A DNA stretch of 64,000 nucleotides from Sphingobacteriales bacterium 46-32 (GTDB lineage: Bacteria > Bacteroidota > Bacteroidia > Chitinophagales > Chitinophagaceae): NCBI GenBank assembly GCA_001898485.1, contig MKTY01000027.1:372001-436000 (forward strand). Direction: 5' to 3'. Every line of letters begins with the position of its first letter. The stretch's first letter is position 1. The position numbers and the translations under genes were made by a program. The notes under the pieces were generated by a model, which saw only the letters and a list, made by a program, of their open reading frames with translations, did not search any database and was not told the origin of the DNA. Positions 18,612-27,902 of the stretch are shown here, piece by piece.

Positions 18612-19835
18612 TCACTGAACTTCCGTTATTTTAAAGCTTAATGTATAGCTACCATCACTGGTTGAGTTGCTAACGGTATAGGTTTTGTTGAGCTGGAGGG
18701 TTTTGAGCGAAAACTTTACTGCTTTATACCCAAAATTGTCATTACCCCCGGTATCCTCTTCTTTGAAATGGGCAAAAGCCACGAAATAGTAATCTACATT
18801 TTGCTGGTTCAGCTCACTTTCAGGAATCAGAAAATCTCTGAAACCGGAGCCTGACGGGAATACATATTTATGCTGAAGCGTATTTTTATTATAACTAACG
18901 GAGACGTATTTGTCTTCCGTACGGTCAAAATAATTGGCTGGCTGATTACCGAAAGCGGGAATGTTTTCTGTTTTACTGACGGTCTGTTTCTCCAGTTTAA
19001 ATCCGGCAAAGCCATATAACTCTATAGGGGCATCAATCGAAAATATATTACCGGAAGCCTCTTTTATGACCACATCGCTGGCCTGTATGCGGTATTTTTT
19101 CTGACGGGCGGCAACGGTTGTGGTGGATGCAGATGCAGATGCCGCAGCAACCTGATTTGATTTAACCGATTTGGTCCCTGTCCAGTTTCCTTCATTAAGG
19201 TTATTGCCCCAACCCCATTTTCCGGAAAAGCTGTTGCCTTCCATTTTTAATTCGAGTAATCCTTTGTTGCTGCCATTGGTGAACGTGCCTTTCAATATAC
19301 GTGTGACAGGATCATAGGTGGCGTCTATCCGATCGCTTGTTTTGTACTTGCCGCTTACTTTATTTCCGATCTGCTGTAAAATGATGTCACCAAAATTTGT
19401 TTTCCATTTACCACTCCATACGGCTGTTTTAATATTGGCGGGTTGATTCGTTTGCGTACGGCTACCGGTCCATTGCCAATCCGCTTTGTCACTATAATTA
19501 TTATTTTGTTCACCGTAGCCATAATAACCGGTAAAATCCTTTGGTACGAAATAAGAAGGAGCGCCAATGGGGTATTCAAACTTTAATATAAATTTTCCAC
19601 TGGCCGACCCGTTGTGGAAATACCCTTCAAAGTCCTTACCCTGATTGGTTAGTTTACCCGTTATAGTGCCTTTATCGCCATAATCTCCATACACGAGTGC
19701 ACCTCCATCATATTCAAATCCGGTTTCCTGAACCAGCCGCAGATTGCCGTATTTGGTATTGTAGACTCCCTGCCAGCTCTGCGCTGATATATGCAGGGTG
19801 ATAAATAGCACAGCTACGCTCAAAATTGTTTTCAT
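18612..19835 (-). CDS. Secreted protein with two internally duplicated beta domains
   Basis: A 407-residue protein with a signal peptide ending HISAQ. Two related domains follow. The first (about 20-125) starts WQGVYNTKYGNLRLVQ and ends WQWTGSR. The second (about 135-230) starts WSGKWKTNFGDIILQQ and ends GNWTGTKS. Both have the pattern W.G.(Y/W).T.(Y/F)G...L.Q and a terminal WTG. A further beta domain (about 250-407) holds the VVIKEASGNIF and YFDRTEDKYVSVSYN segments. No catalytic residues are evident. It lies between two other exported proteins of the block, spaced 40 and 21 bases, which suggests one operon acting in the periplasm or at the surface. Confidence 0.68.
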   Translation of the reverse strand: MKTILSVAVLFITLHISAQSWQGVYNTKYGNLRLVQETGFEYDGGALVYGDYGDKGTITGKLTNQGKDFEGYFHNGSASGKFILKFEYPIGAPSYFVPKDFTGYYGYGEQNNNYSDKADWQWTGSRTQTNQPANIKTAVWSGKWKTNFGDIILQQIGNKVSGKYKTSDRIDATYDPVTRILKGTFTNGSNKGLLELKMEGNSFSGKWGWGNNLNEGNWTGTKSVKSNQVAAASASASTTTVAARQKKYRIQASDVVIKEASGNIFSIDAPIELYGFAGFKLEKQTVSKTENIPAFGNQPANYFDRTEDKYVSVSYNKNTLQHKYVFPSGSGFRDFLIPESELNQQNVDYYFVAFAHFKEEDTGGNDNFGYKAVKFSLKTLQLNKTYTVSNSTSDGSYTLSFKITEVQ

Positions 19836-19856
19836 AAAGGTTAATGATTAAGTGAA

Positions 19857-20549
19857 TTATAGTTTTTGCAAAATATTTCTGGCCAGCTCAATACTCTTTT
19901 GCTGGTTTATTTGTTGGTCATCGCCTTTGTGAACGGATACTTTAAACTGAATACCGTCCTGAAATACCCATAGAACCTGTTCCTTTTCATTCCACCGGCA
20001 TTGGGTGGCAACTCCGGGTATATCGGTATAGATAACGGCACCATCTGCCAGACCTGTGGCAATCTTTTTGGCTGTATGGGTTACGGTATCGTTCAATCCC
20101 TGTTTTTTTGCTACCGATTCAAGATGACGATCCACTACTTTCATGGCTTCCGCCATTTCGGATTCCGATACAGACCGGTACATCGACAGAAATTTTTCTT
20201 CACTGGTAATTTTCATTTGAGCCAAGACCACCTCTTCGTCGTCCGGCACATTGATTGTATTGCCCAGCACTTTCCGGGGTTTTGTCTGTCCGGTTCTGAA
20301 ATAATATGCACAGCTGTGAAAGTCTGCCGGACCAATGCTGTTGTTATGTTTTTTGTCGAGTTTGCCGGCTGGCCGATCCAGTATAGCGGCAGCCATTTCG
20401 GCCGTTAATAATTCATCCAGTTTAAATGAATCTTTACTGCTTTTGGGTTCGGCTGTTTTGCTTTGACGGGTGTTCTGTTTATCACTGCCTGCCTGGTTAT
20501 TGCAGCTGAGCAGCGCAAAGGCCAGCGATAATATCCATATCTGCTTCAT
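19857..20549 (-). CDS. Lipoprotein of unknown function
   Basis: A 230-residue protein whose first 16 residues (MKQIWILSLAFALLSC) form a lipoprotein signal with Cys16 in the lipobox ALLSC. A polar Ser/Lys/Asp linker follows. The folded part contains DFHSCAYYFRTG, AQMKITSEEKFLSMYRSVSE and a C-terminal strand WVFQDGIQFKVSVHKGDD, a layout seen in many Bacteroidota lipoproteins of unknown role. The gene is 11 bases downstream of the OmpA-family gene and 21 bases upstream of the duplicated-domain gene, so it is almost surely part of the same transcript. Confidence 0.7.
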   Translation of the reverse strand: MKQIWILSLAFALLSCNNQAGSDKQNTRQSKTAEPKSSKDSFKLDELLTAEMAAAILDRPAGKLDKKHNNSIGPADFHSCAYYFRTGQTKPRKVLGNTINVPDDEEVVLAQMKITSEEKFLSMYRSVSESEMAEAMKVVDRHLESVAKKQGLNDTVTHTAKKIATGLADGAVIYTDIPGVATQCRWNEKEQVLWVFQDGIQFKVSVHKGDDQQINQQKSIELARNILQKL

Positions 20550-20560
20550 ATAATTTGTAT

Positions 20561-21880
20561 TTACAGGCGAATAAATTCAACGCGGCGGTTTTGTGCTTTA
20601 CCCTGTGTATTGTCGTTGGGCGCTACAGGCTCTGCTTCTCCTTTGCCGGCGGTCTGCATGCGGGCTGCATCGATTCCGAATTCTTTACTGAGCGAGCTTT
20701 TTACCGCTGCAGCGCGGCGTTCGGAAAGTGATTGATTGGCTGCCGCATCGCCATCGCTGTCTGTATGCCCCACGATTCTGACCTGGATGGAAGGGTTGCT
20801 GCGGAGTACATCTGCAATTTCTTTCAGCACAGGAAAGGAACTGGGTTTAATACGGTCTGCATTTACATCAAAGAGGATACCGGTGGTGCTGAAGCGCCCC
20901 TTTTCGATCAACTCACCCCGGTTGTTGGGGGTACTCGCCGCAATCTTAATGTTTGAAATATACAAGCCATCGCCCCACAAATTGGTTGCAAAGAGAAACC
21001 CGTATTTGATACCTGTCTGAAATGCCCTTGGCAAATCAAAGATTTTCTTTTCATTGAGATAAAAGCGGATCCGCGTACCCTGGCGCCAGATGCTGATGTG
21101 ATTAGGCTGATCGCTTCGCCAGTTACCCTTTATTTCCTGATGCGTCTCCAGCAGTTGTTGCTCAGACTGATCGGTTACCCATACATACAGGTCACCACCT
21201 CCCTCCACCCCAGAGGGATGTACGTCGAATGCTACCTTGGCCTTCGGATCAAACATGTGATCAAATGAGGTCCGGTTTTGGATCAACTGATTGAAAAAAA
21301 CTTTTAACCCGCTCTGATTATTACTCATGGTTTCCTGATTGATGGTCATGTCAAACTCCATGGTAAAATTCTCGGGCAATTCATTAATGTACTCCGGAAA
21401 GCAGACGCCATTCTGAGGAAACTTAAACCAGTTGCCGGCAAATCCGCTTATCTGTACCACTTCTCCACCCGAACTGGTATTCCATTGTAAAGGGAAGTCA
21501 CCAACCGCGTCTTTGGAGAAGTCGTCGGAAGCCAGGATTTTTTCTCCCGGAATAAAATCGAATTTGCTATAGCTTTGAAAGCCGGGTGCAGATTGTGGTG
21601 AGCTGCTTTTAGCATTTTCTGCTGAAGGGTCCTCATTTTCTTCATTTGCTTCTTCTCCGGCTTCTGTCTCCTGCGTTTTCTTTTTTTTCTTATCCTTCTT
21701 TTTAAAGATGCCTTTGATTCCTTCCTCTACTTTATCCAATCCTTTGTCTATACCCTGATCAGAGCGGGTATTGGTCCTGTCTTCTGCCTTACGTTTAGCT
21801 GTTTCCTTTGGATTAATAATCTGTGCCTGCATAAACAGAACGGTTAGCAGACAGATGCACAACGAGATAAATGATTTCAT
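20561..21880 (-). CDS. OmpA-family protein with concanavalin-like domain
   Basis: A 439-residue envelope protein. After a signal peptide (FMQAQ) comes a very charged region (about 45-90, KKKDKKKKK then a Glu-rich stretch). A beta-sandwich domain (about 105-320) with LPENFTMEFDMTINQ and RIRFYLNEKKIFDLP follows and looks like a concanavalin/laminin-G fold. The C-terminal OmpA peptidoglycan-binding domain (about 330-439) has IVGHTDSDGDAAANQSLSE and RRVEF. It is the first gene of the six-gene minus-strand block and could tether the block's exported products to the cell wall. It is a different architecture from the OmpA protein at 4931. Confidence 0.82.
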   Translation of the reverse strand: MKSFISLCICLLTVLFMQAQIINPKETAKRKAEDRTNTRSDQGIDKGLDKVEEGIKGIFKKKDKKKKKTQETEAGEEANEENEDPSAENAKSSSPQSAPGFQSYSKFDFIPGEKILASDDFSKDAVGDFPLQWNTSSGGEVVQISGFAGNWFKFPQNGVCFPEYINELPENFTMEFDMTINQETMSNNQSGLKVFFNQLIQNRTSFDHMFDPKAKVAFDVHPSGVEGGGDLYVWVTDQSEQQLLETHQEIKGNWRSDQPNHISIWRQGTRIRFYLNEKKIFDLPRAFQTGIKYGFLFATNLWGDGLYISNIKIAASTPNNRGELIEKGRFSTTGILFDVNADRIKPSSFPVLKEIADVLRSNPSIQVRIVGHTDSDGDAAANQSLSERRAAAVKSSLSKEFGIDAARMQTAGKGEAEPVAPNDNTQGKAQNRRVEFIRL

Positions 21881-22024
21881 ACTAGCAGGATTTAGGTGTG
21901 ATTTTATTTGTGCAAAACTGTCTTTTCGTGGTTTCTGTTTTTTGGCGTTATTCCGCCAACTTTTTTTTTCATGGTTTTCCGGGATATATATGCTGTCAAA
22001 TCATTCAATTTTTGCCTGAAGGCT

Positions 22025-22032
22025 TATATTTG
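22025..22032 (+). promoter_or_regulatory. TAnnTTTG promoter box of the sensor kinase gene
   Basis: TATATTTG exactly matches the Bacteroidota -7 consensus TAnnTTTG and ends eight bases before the ATG of the kinase gene. The gap to the divergent block is about 160 bases, enough for promoters in both directions. A TTTG at 22011 is closer than the usual -33 spacing. Confidence 0.55.
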
Positions 22033-22040
22033 AAACAACC

Positions 22041-23960
22041 ATGAACCCATACACTATTATCCGCCGGCTGCTTCAATGCAGTCTGTTCCTTTCGTTTTTC
22101 GGAACGTCGGCCCAATCAGACACTACACGTATCCGGACAGCTATTGAAGAGTCGGCTTCTTTACTGACCCAAAATGATCCGGCAAAGGCAATGCAGCGGC
22201 TGGAAGCTATCCGCTCATCGCTGCCACCAACCAGCGACAAATCACTTCGCTCTGCTTATCACTGGCAGATGGGCGAAATATTCTATAAACAAAAAGCCTA
22301 CACGGCATTTGACCGGCAGGCAGACACCGTCTTGCTTCTCAATGCGGCGGGCAGCGGCGATCAACGCTGGCGGGCAAAGGGGTTATACCAAAAGGCGTTT
22401 GCAAATATTCATCTGGGCAATCTCGACCAGTCTGTTGCTTTTGTAAAAGAAGGTATTGCCATTTATCAATCACTAAAGGATGCGTATGGTGAAGCCAAAG
22501 GATACCAGGCTATCGGCAATATCAGCTTTCAGGGCCGGCAGGTAAAAGAAGCCATTCAGCAATACCAGCGGGCTATTGCAGTTTTTCACGCCAATAAATA
22601 CCCTGTTGATGCAGCAATGACCTCATGCAGTATTTCACGCGCATACATTGCAGACATGCATATCGACTCGGCCTTTGCATGGAATGACCGGGCTATGGCA
22701 GTTGCAGCCTCCTATCCGGATAATCTTGAACTGAACTTTTTTGTATGGCAAAACGATGGAGACTATAAAGCCCGTATGGGACGGTTTGATGCCGCTGACA
22801 TCTCTTTTCAGAAAGCCCGCCAGTTTGCATCCCGTATGAGCAGTGGCTACAGCCTGGGAGGTTTACTGCAGGTCATGAGTTTTTCTGCCTTTAATAGTGG
22901 CAATATGAAAAAAGCGGTAGACTATGCCGAAGAATCGAAACGAATTTTCGAAGAGATGGGCGATTACCCCATGCTCAAAAAAAGCTTTCAGCTTTTGTAT
23001 ACTATTCATGAAGGAAAAGGTGATTACAAGTCGGCATTTGATGCGCTGAATGAGTATGTAGACATTTCCGATTCACTGTTTACTCAAAACTCCATGCAGC
23101 AAATCAACGATCTGAATGTAAAATATGAAACAGCACAAAAGGAAAGTAAGATCGCTCAGCAGCAGCTGGATCTGGAACGTAAAAATGCACGTATGACCCG
23201 ACTCGTATTTGGTCTGGGACTGGCCATCCTGCTTATCGGTTTACTGTTGCTCTTATATTTTCAACGAAAGAAAACCTTTCAGCAATCGCTGATCACGCTT
23301 AAGAACGAACAGGATATTTCTTTGCTAAAGGCCCTCATGACCGGCGAAGAAAAAGAAAGAAACCGGCTGGCCCGCGAGCTTCATGATGGCCTGGGCAGTG
23401 TGCTGGCAGCAGCACAAATGCAGGTGAGCCACTTAAAAATTATAGATGACGAACAGCAAAAAAATGCCCGGCAGCAGGCAACAGAGCTCATCAATCAGGC
23501 TTCGGCCGAAAGCCGCCGTATAGCACATAACCTGCTTCCGGAAACATTACTGCGGTTTGGCCTGGACGAAGCCCTGAAAGAATACAGCAGGTCGATCTCA
23601 GACAGTCGCCTGATAAAACTCGACTATGAATCAGTGGGAATGAACAAACCCCTCGAGCAATCTGTGGAACTGAGCATTTACCGGATTATTCAGGAATTGG
23701 TAAATAATATTGTGAAACATGCAGGAGCTACCGAGGCCCTGGTACAATTACACCGGCATCAGGACATGCTTTCTATTACTGTAGAAGACAATGGCCAGGG
23801 GTTTGCTCCGGACAAAGACACCGAAAAAGGAATTGGCCTGCACAATATCCGCTCCCGCATATCCTATCTAAATGGTTCGCTTGATATCCGATCCACGCAG
23901 CAAAAAGGAACATCGGTGTATATTGAGATAAAATTGCAGAAGAATGACAGCACAACCTAA
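22041..23960 (+). CDS. TPR sensor histidine kinase (NarL/DesK type)
   Basis: A 639-residue membrane-bound kinase. A signal peptide (SFFGTSAQ) is followed by TPR-type helical repeats (about 35-370) expected in the periplasm. One transmembrane helix spans about 389-410 (LVFGLGLAILLIGLLLLLYF). A HisKA_3 dimerisation domain follows with the phosphoacceptor His448 in RLARELHDGLGSV, then a HATPase_c domain with the N-box ELVNNIVKHAG, the G1 box EDNGQGF and GIGLHNIRSR. It should autophosphorylate and pass phosphate to the response regulator encoded next, whose start overlaps this gene by 17 bases. The signal is unknown. The divergent envelope block is a plausible target. Confidence 0.92.
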   Translation: MNPYTIIRRLLQCSLFLSFFGTSAQSDTTRIRTAIEESASLLTQNDPAKAMQRLEAIRSSLPPTSDKSLRSAYHWQMGEIFYKQKAYTAFDRQADTVLLLNAAGSGDQRWRAKGLYQKAFANIHLGNLDQSVAFVKEGIAIYQSLKDAYGEAKGYQAIGNISFQGRQVKEAIQQYQRAIAVFHANKYPVDAAMTSCSISRAYIADMHIDSAFAWNDRAMAVAASYPDNLELNFFVWQNDGDYKARMGRFDAADISFQKARQFASRMSSGYSLGGLLQVMSFSAFNSGNMKKAVDYAEESKRIFEEMGDYPMLKKSFQLLYTIHEGKGDYKSAFDALNEYVDISDSLFTQNSMQQINDLNVKYETAQKESKIAQQQLDLERKNARMTRLVFGLGLAILLIGLLLLLYFQRKKTFQQSLITLKNEQDISLLKALMTGEEKERNRLARELHDGLGSVLAAAQMQVSHLKIIDDEQQKNARQQATELINQASAESRRIAHNLLPETLLRFGLDEALKEYSRSISDSRLIKLDYESVGMNKPLEQSVELSIYRIIQELVNNIVKHAGATEALVQLHRHQDMLSITVEDNGQGFAPDKDTEKGIGLHNIRSRISYLNGSLDIRSTQQKGTSVYIEIKLQKNDSTT

Positions 23961-24600
23961 AACGGTTTGGGTACTGGATGACCATTTTCTGATAGCAGAA
24001 GCTATCGGAAAAATACTGACAGATGAAGTCGATTATCAGTACCAGGCTGGTTTTACACAATCAGCCCCCCTGCTCGAAGCACTCCGACTGCAGGGTGCTC
24101 CGGATTATTTACTCCTGGATATTAATCTGAATGGCGAAGATGGCATTGCGTTGTGTAAACAATTAAAAAAAAACTGGCCGGCGCTCCATATTATCATGCT
24201 CACAGGCCTGTCTCAACCCGCCATCATTAAAAACTCATTGAAAAATGGTGCCAGCGGTTTTCTCCTGAAAAACATGCAGCATGCCGAATTGATTGAATGC
24301 CTGAAACAGGTTGGCGATGGTGAAACATACCTGCATGCTCCCATTGAAAAAGTATTGCTCGAAAGCTCTATACCAGGAAAATCCGGCAGATCGGATTTTT
24401 TACCTAAACTTTCCCGAAGAGAAAAAGAAGTTCTGGACCTGATCGTAAAGGAATATACGACCCAGGAAATAGCAGACGCCCTGTTCCTTTCTGTCAATAC
24501 CGTAGAGACCCACCGCGCCAGCCTGTTGACAAAGCTCGGTGCCCGCAATATTGCCGGATTGGTACGGATCACTCTGGAAAAAGGACTGCTTGATAAATAA
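23944..24600 (+). CDS. LuxR/NarL-family response regulator
   Basis: A 218-residue two-component regulator. The receiver domain (about 4-120) has acidic DD in LDDHFLIAE, the phosphoacceptor Asp59 in LLLDINLNGEDG, Thr in MLTGLSQ and Lys in FLLKNM. The C-terminal LuxR-type helix-turn-helix (about 150-212) shows LSRREKEVLDLIVKEYTTQE and SVNTVETHRASLLTKLG. The ATG lies 17 bases inside the kinase gene, so translation is probably coupled. It should bind DNA as a dimer after phosphorylation by the partner kinase. Nearby targets are only inferred. Confidence 0.93.
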   Translation: MTAQPKTVWVLDDHFLIAEAIGKILTDEVDYQYQAGFTQSAPLLEALRLQGAPDYLLLDINLNGEDGIALCKQLKKNWPALHIIMLTGLSQPAIIKNSLKNGASGFLLKNMQHAELIECLKQVGDGETYLHAPIEKVLLESSIPGKSGRSDFLPKLSRREKEVLDLIVKEYTTQEIADALFLSVNTVETHRASLLTKLGARNIAGLVRITLEKGLLDK

Positions 24601-24763
24601 GTTCGCCCCTTACTATCTATCCACCAGTATCTTTACATAAATATCCTGCTCACTCCAAACGAGCTCAGGTAAAGATTGCTGTACCCCTAAAGCAGTACAA
24701 TGGCTTTTGCACTTTCCCCATAGTAAACTTCTAATTAAGGTCTTCGTATCTTGCAGGTTATTT

Positions 24764-26587
24764 ATGCACCCTGCTATTCAACAATTACTCACCTGCATCG
24801 ATCTCGAAGAAAAAGAACAGGTGGAACGCTATAAACTCGATCAGCAACATACGCTCCGGTCGCTCAAATCAGAAGGCCTTGCCCTGCATCCGCTGATTGT
24901 TACCCGCAAGAGTTTTGGTTATGCCGATTACCCGGAAATAAATTTTCGTCTTCCCTTTCCGCCCGAAGCCAGCCAGTTTCGGGATGGTGCCGCCATCGAA
25001 TGCTTCAAAGCCGGCGAGGAACCCATAAAAGGCGTGCTGCTGCAACTCGATGGCAAACAGGGCGAGTTTCGTCTCTTTGCCCCCGACTTCCCTGACTGGA
25101 TAGAAGATGACGGTGTAGGTATCAAACTCGCGCCCGATACCCGTACAACCGGCATCATGAAAAAAGTATTACAGGAACTGGAAGCAAATAAACCAATGTT
25201 CCGGCTCTTTGAACAGTTGCATGCCAGCACTCCGGTAGCGCCACGTGGACGCATGCCCGGCAGTAATGATGTACAGATCCATAACCAGTCACTCAACGAA
25301 AGTCAGCGCCAGGCGGTTGCAGCTATTACACATGCAGAGGGACTGCTGATCGTCCATGGCCCGCCCGGCACCGGCAAAACCACCACCCTGGTAGAAGCCA
25401 TTGTACAACTATGCCGCCGCGGCGATAAAGTGCTGGTGTCGGCACCCAGCAATACCGCCGTAGACCACCTGACGCGCGGACTTCTTGCTGCCGGCATCCG
25501 CGTACTGCGGGTAGGTAATGCCAGTAAAGCCGATGAGACCTTATTTGCCCATACGCCGGAGGGCAAAATGGGTAACAATAAAGTGCAGAAAGAACTGAAG
25601 CAACTGCGGGTGCGCGCAGAAGAGTTTCGCAAAATGGCGCTCAAATACAAACGCAGCTTTGGAAAAGCAGAACGTGAGCAACGGCAACTCTTATTTAAAG
25701 AAGTAAAAAACATCCGCGCCGAGATCAAAAAACTGCAAACCTATCACGAAGAACGCTTTTTTGAAGCAGCACAGGTCATCACCGGTACACCCATCGGTAT
25801 CTATGATGCCGGAGTTCATAAACTATCCTTCTCCACCCTTATCATCGACGAAGCGGGACAATGTATCGAACCCCTTGCCTGGTGCATTTTCCCACTGGCC
25901 CAAAATATTATCCTGGCAGGCGACCATTTACAATTGCCTCCAACCGTTCTGAGTGCAGAAGCCACCCGCAAGGGCTTTAACCGATCGATACTCGAACTGA
26001 CTATCGATCGCGAGCCAGCTGTTTATCTCCTCGATACGCAGTATCGCATGCGTGCCGCCATTGCCGGTTTCTCAAGCAATTACTTTTATAAAGAACAACT
26101 CAAGACCGCCACTCATCTGCAGAACAAAGACATCCATGTCACGTTTATTGATACAGCCGGTGCCGGCTATGAAGAAGAACAGGGCGCAGAAGGTACCAGT
26201 CTGCAAAATCCGGGTGAGCTGGAGGTGGTGCAAAAAGTGATAGAACAAAAAGGGCTTGATCCCGCAAAAACGGCTTTCATATCGCCCTATGCAGGACAGG
26301 TGGCAGCTGCCCGCGAGCAATTGCCTGCGGCATTACGCGTGAGCACCATCGACAGCTTTCAGGGGCAGGAGCAGGAGAACATCATTGTTTCGCTGGTAAG
26401 AAGCAACAGCGATGGCGTTATCGGGTTTCTGAAAGATTACCGCCGGATGAATGTGGCGATCACCCGTGCGCGTGAACAACTCTTTGTGATCGGCGACAGC
26501 GCCACCGTCGGCGCCGATCCGTTCTTCAACTCCTTTCTCAGCTATGCAGAAGCGAATGGAAAGTATGTGACAGTGTGGGAAATTTAA
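24764..26587 (+). CDS. Superfamily 1 helicase (UPF1/IGHMBP2-like)
   Basis: A 607-residue ATP-dependent DNA or RNA helicase. Motifs in order: the Q-like LNESQRQAV, Walker A GPPGTGKTT (about 199-207), motif Ia SAPSNTAVDHL, a helical insert rich in Lys/Arg/Glu (about 275-330), motif II IIDEAGQ (about 361), motif III LAGDHLQLPPT, motif IV LLDTQYRM, motif V STIDSFQGQE and motif VI VAITRARE. The N-terminal domain (about 20-150) is a beta-barrel like that of IGHMBP2. ATG at 24764 is preferred over TTG at 24707, which adds 19 unlikely residues. The preceding gap (24601-24763) holds no other feature. Confidence 0.9.
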   Translation: MHPAIQQLLTCIDLEEKEQVERYKLDQQHTLRSLKSEGLALHPLIVTRKSFGYADYPEINFRLPFPPEASQFRDGAAIECFKAGEEPIKGVLLQLDGKQGEFRLFAPDFPDWIEDDGVGIKLAPDTRTTGIMKKVLQELEANKPMFRLFEQLHASTPVAPRGRMPGSNDVQIHNQSLNESQRQAVAAITHAEGLLIVHGPPGTGKTTTLVEAIVQLCRRGDKVLVSAPSNTAVDHLTRGLLAAGIRVLRVGNASKADETLFAHTPEGKMGNNKVQKELKQLRVRAEEFRKMALKYKRSFGKAEREQRQLLFKEVKNIRAEIKKLQTYHEERFFEAAQVITGTPIGIYDAGVHKLSFSTLIIDEAGQCIEPLAWCIFPLAQNIILAGDHLQLPPTVLSAEATRKGFNRSILELTIDREPAVYLLDTQYRMRAAIAGFSSNYFYKEQLKTATHLQNKDIHVTFIDTAGAGYEEEQGAEGTSLQNPGELEVVQKVIEQKGLDPAKTAFISPYAGQVAAAREQLPAALRVSTIDSFQGQEQENIIVSLVRSNSDGVIGFLKDYRRMNVAITRAREQLFVIGDSATVGADPFFNSFLSYAEANGKYVTVWEI

Positions 26588-26593
26588 GAACAA

Positions 26594-26754
26594 TTTGCTG
26601 ATGTGCTAATGTGCTGATGTGCTGATGCCAATCAGACTATTGTTTGACGATCGATTAAATGATTGAACATTCCATAACCTGGAATGCTCAAATTCAAACA
26701 GAATTTTTCAAACAAATCATTAGCACATTAGCACATCAGCACATTAGCACATCA
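26594..26754. repeat. Inverted pair of GTGCTRAT arrays between convergent genes
   Basis: The left arm (26594-26628) holds four 8-bp units (TGCTGATG, TGCTAATG, TGCTGATG, TGCTGATG). The right arm (26718-26754) holds the reverse complements (CATTAGCA and CATCAGCA types). Between them a small hairpin at 26665-26689 pairs GAACATTCCA with TGGAATGCTC. The left arm starts seven bases after the helicase stop. The right arm includes the TGA stop of the DUF1080 gene. The arms could pair into a long stem serving as a two-way terminator. Confidence 0.88.
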
Positions 26755-27699
26755 TTTCACCGGTGTAATCACAATATTCCTGTACTCAATCGGTCCATGG
26801 TCGCCCTGTATGAGCAGCGGACCTGGTTCGCCTTCGCGGCTGTTGATGGCGCCGCCCGTAATGCCGGGAATCTCCTGGTTACAGATGATCGTCTTGCCGT
26901 TGGCAACAACAGTGATCATGCGGCCTGTAAGTGTAATATCGTAGCTCTGCCACTCTCCTGCCGGTTTGGCGGCCATTTCGCTGGGTTTGATAAATCCGTA
27001 TACCGCCCCCATATAATCTTTCTGCGGTTCCTTGCCATAACTGTCTTCTATCTGCACCTCGTACCGGCCACGCAGGTATACACCACTATTGCTGCCAGCA
27101 GGACAACGGAATTCAATATGCAGTTTGAAGTCGGTAAATTCAGCAGTAGTGATCAGGTTGGCGCCTGATTTGGGACTCTTCAGCACGCCATTCTCTACAA
27201 CCCACTGGTTGGTTTTGCCCAGTGCTTTCCATCCATCAAGATCCTTACCATTGAACAGTTTAATGGGTTTGCCCCATACCGGTGCAGTTTTGGGTCTGAG
27301 CAGGGGTGCCCGATGGCCTGTCCAGTTATAGGTTTTACCATTGGCCGCTACCATAGTGCCGGTAAGACTATCACCCGCAAACTTTGCTTCGAAACGAAGA
27401 TCATTATCCTCACCTTCCCATTGCGGCGGTAATGTAAAACTGATGACGCCTTCTTTATAATTAATAATCGACACCGGACGTGCACTGCCTACAATGCCTA
27501 CATATTGACCCACCAGTCGTTTATGTCCTGAGTGATAAATCTCCAGCCAGGAAGGAAACTCCCGGCCATTATCATATACAGTAATATCCCAGCGCCCCTC
27601 CGGAGAGGGATCAGCAAAGCTTGTGTTTCGTGCCTGCAAAGCAGTAAAAGACAAACAGGAAATTCCGGTGATGCCAATCAGCAGCAATAACTTTTTCAT
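26752..27699 (-). CDS. Secreted DUF1080 (3-keto-disaccharide hydrolase-like) protein
   Basis: A 315-residue protein with a signal peptide (FTALQA). An N-terminal small beta domain (about 30-125) with WDITVYDNG and FTLPPQWEGEDND precedes a DUF1080 domain (about 140-315). That domain opens with KLFNGKDLDGWK and holds FRCPAGSNSGVYLRGRYEVQI, AGEWQSYDITL and the closing PLLIQGDHGPIEYRNI. DUF1080 domains adopt a concanavalin-like fold and include enzymes hydrolysing 3-keto-glycosides. The stop codon TGA is formed by the end of the repeat array at 26718-26754. It acts outside the cytoplasm. Confidence 0.87.
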   Translation of the reverse strand: MKKLLLLIGITGISCLSFTALQARNTSFADPSPEGRWDITVYDNGREFPSWLEIYHSGHKRLVGQYVGIVGSARPVSIINYKEGVISFTLPPQWEGEDNDLRFEAKFAGDSLTGTMVAANGKTYNWTGHRAPLLRPKTAPVWGKPIKLFNGKDLDGWKALGKTNQWVVENGVLKSPKSGANLITTAEFTDFKLHIEFRCPAGSNSGVYLRGRYEVQIEDSYGKEPQKDYMGAVYGFIKPSEMAAKPAGEWQSYDITLTGRMITVVANGKTIICNQEIPGITGGAINSREGEPGPLLIQGDHGPIEYRNIVITPVK

Positions 27700-27902
27700 A
27701 TCGCGGGTTTAGATGAATGAAGTAGTCAGCGAATTTATTAAAGCCTGCGCTATTGACCCATTCTAATTTTACAGTGTTTTTTTGTCACCAGCGGCATTGC
27801 TACTATCATCGTCTGTTGCCACGCTCGCTTCATCGTTCCGAACCCTGATCGGCAATAGGGGTACATCCCTCACCTGCCGGCAAAGACTAACCGGCTGACA
27901 GA

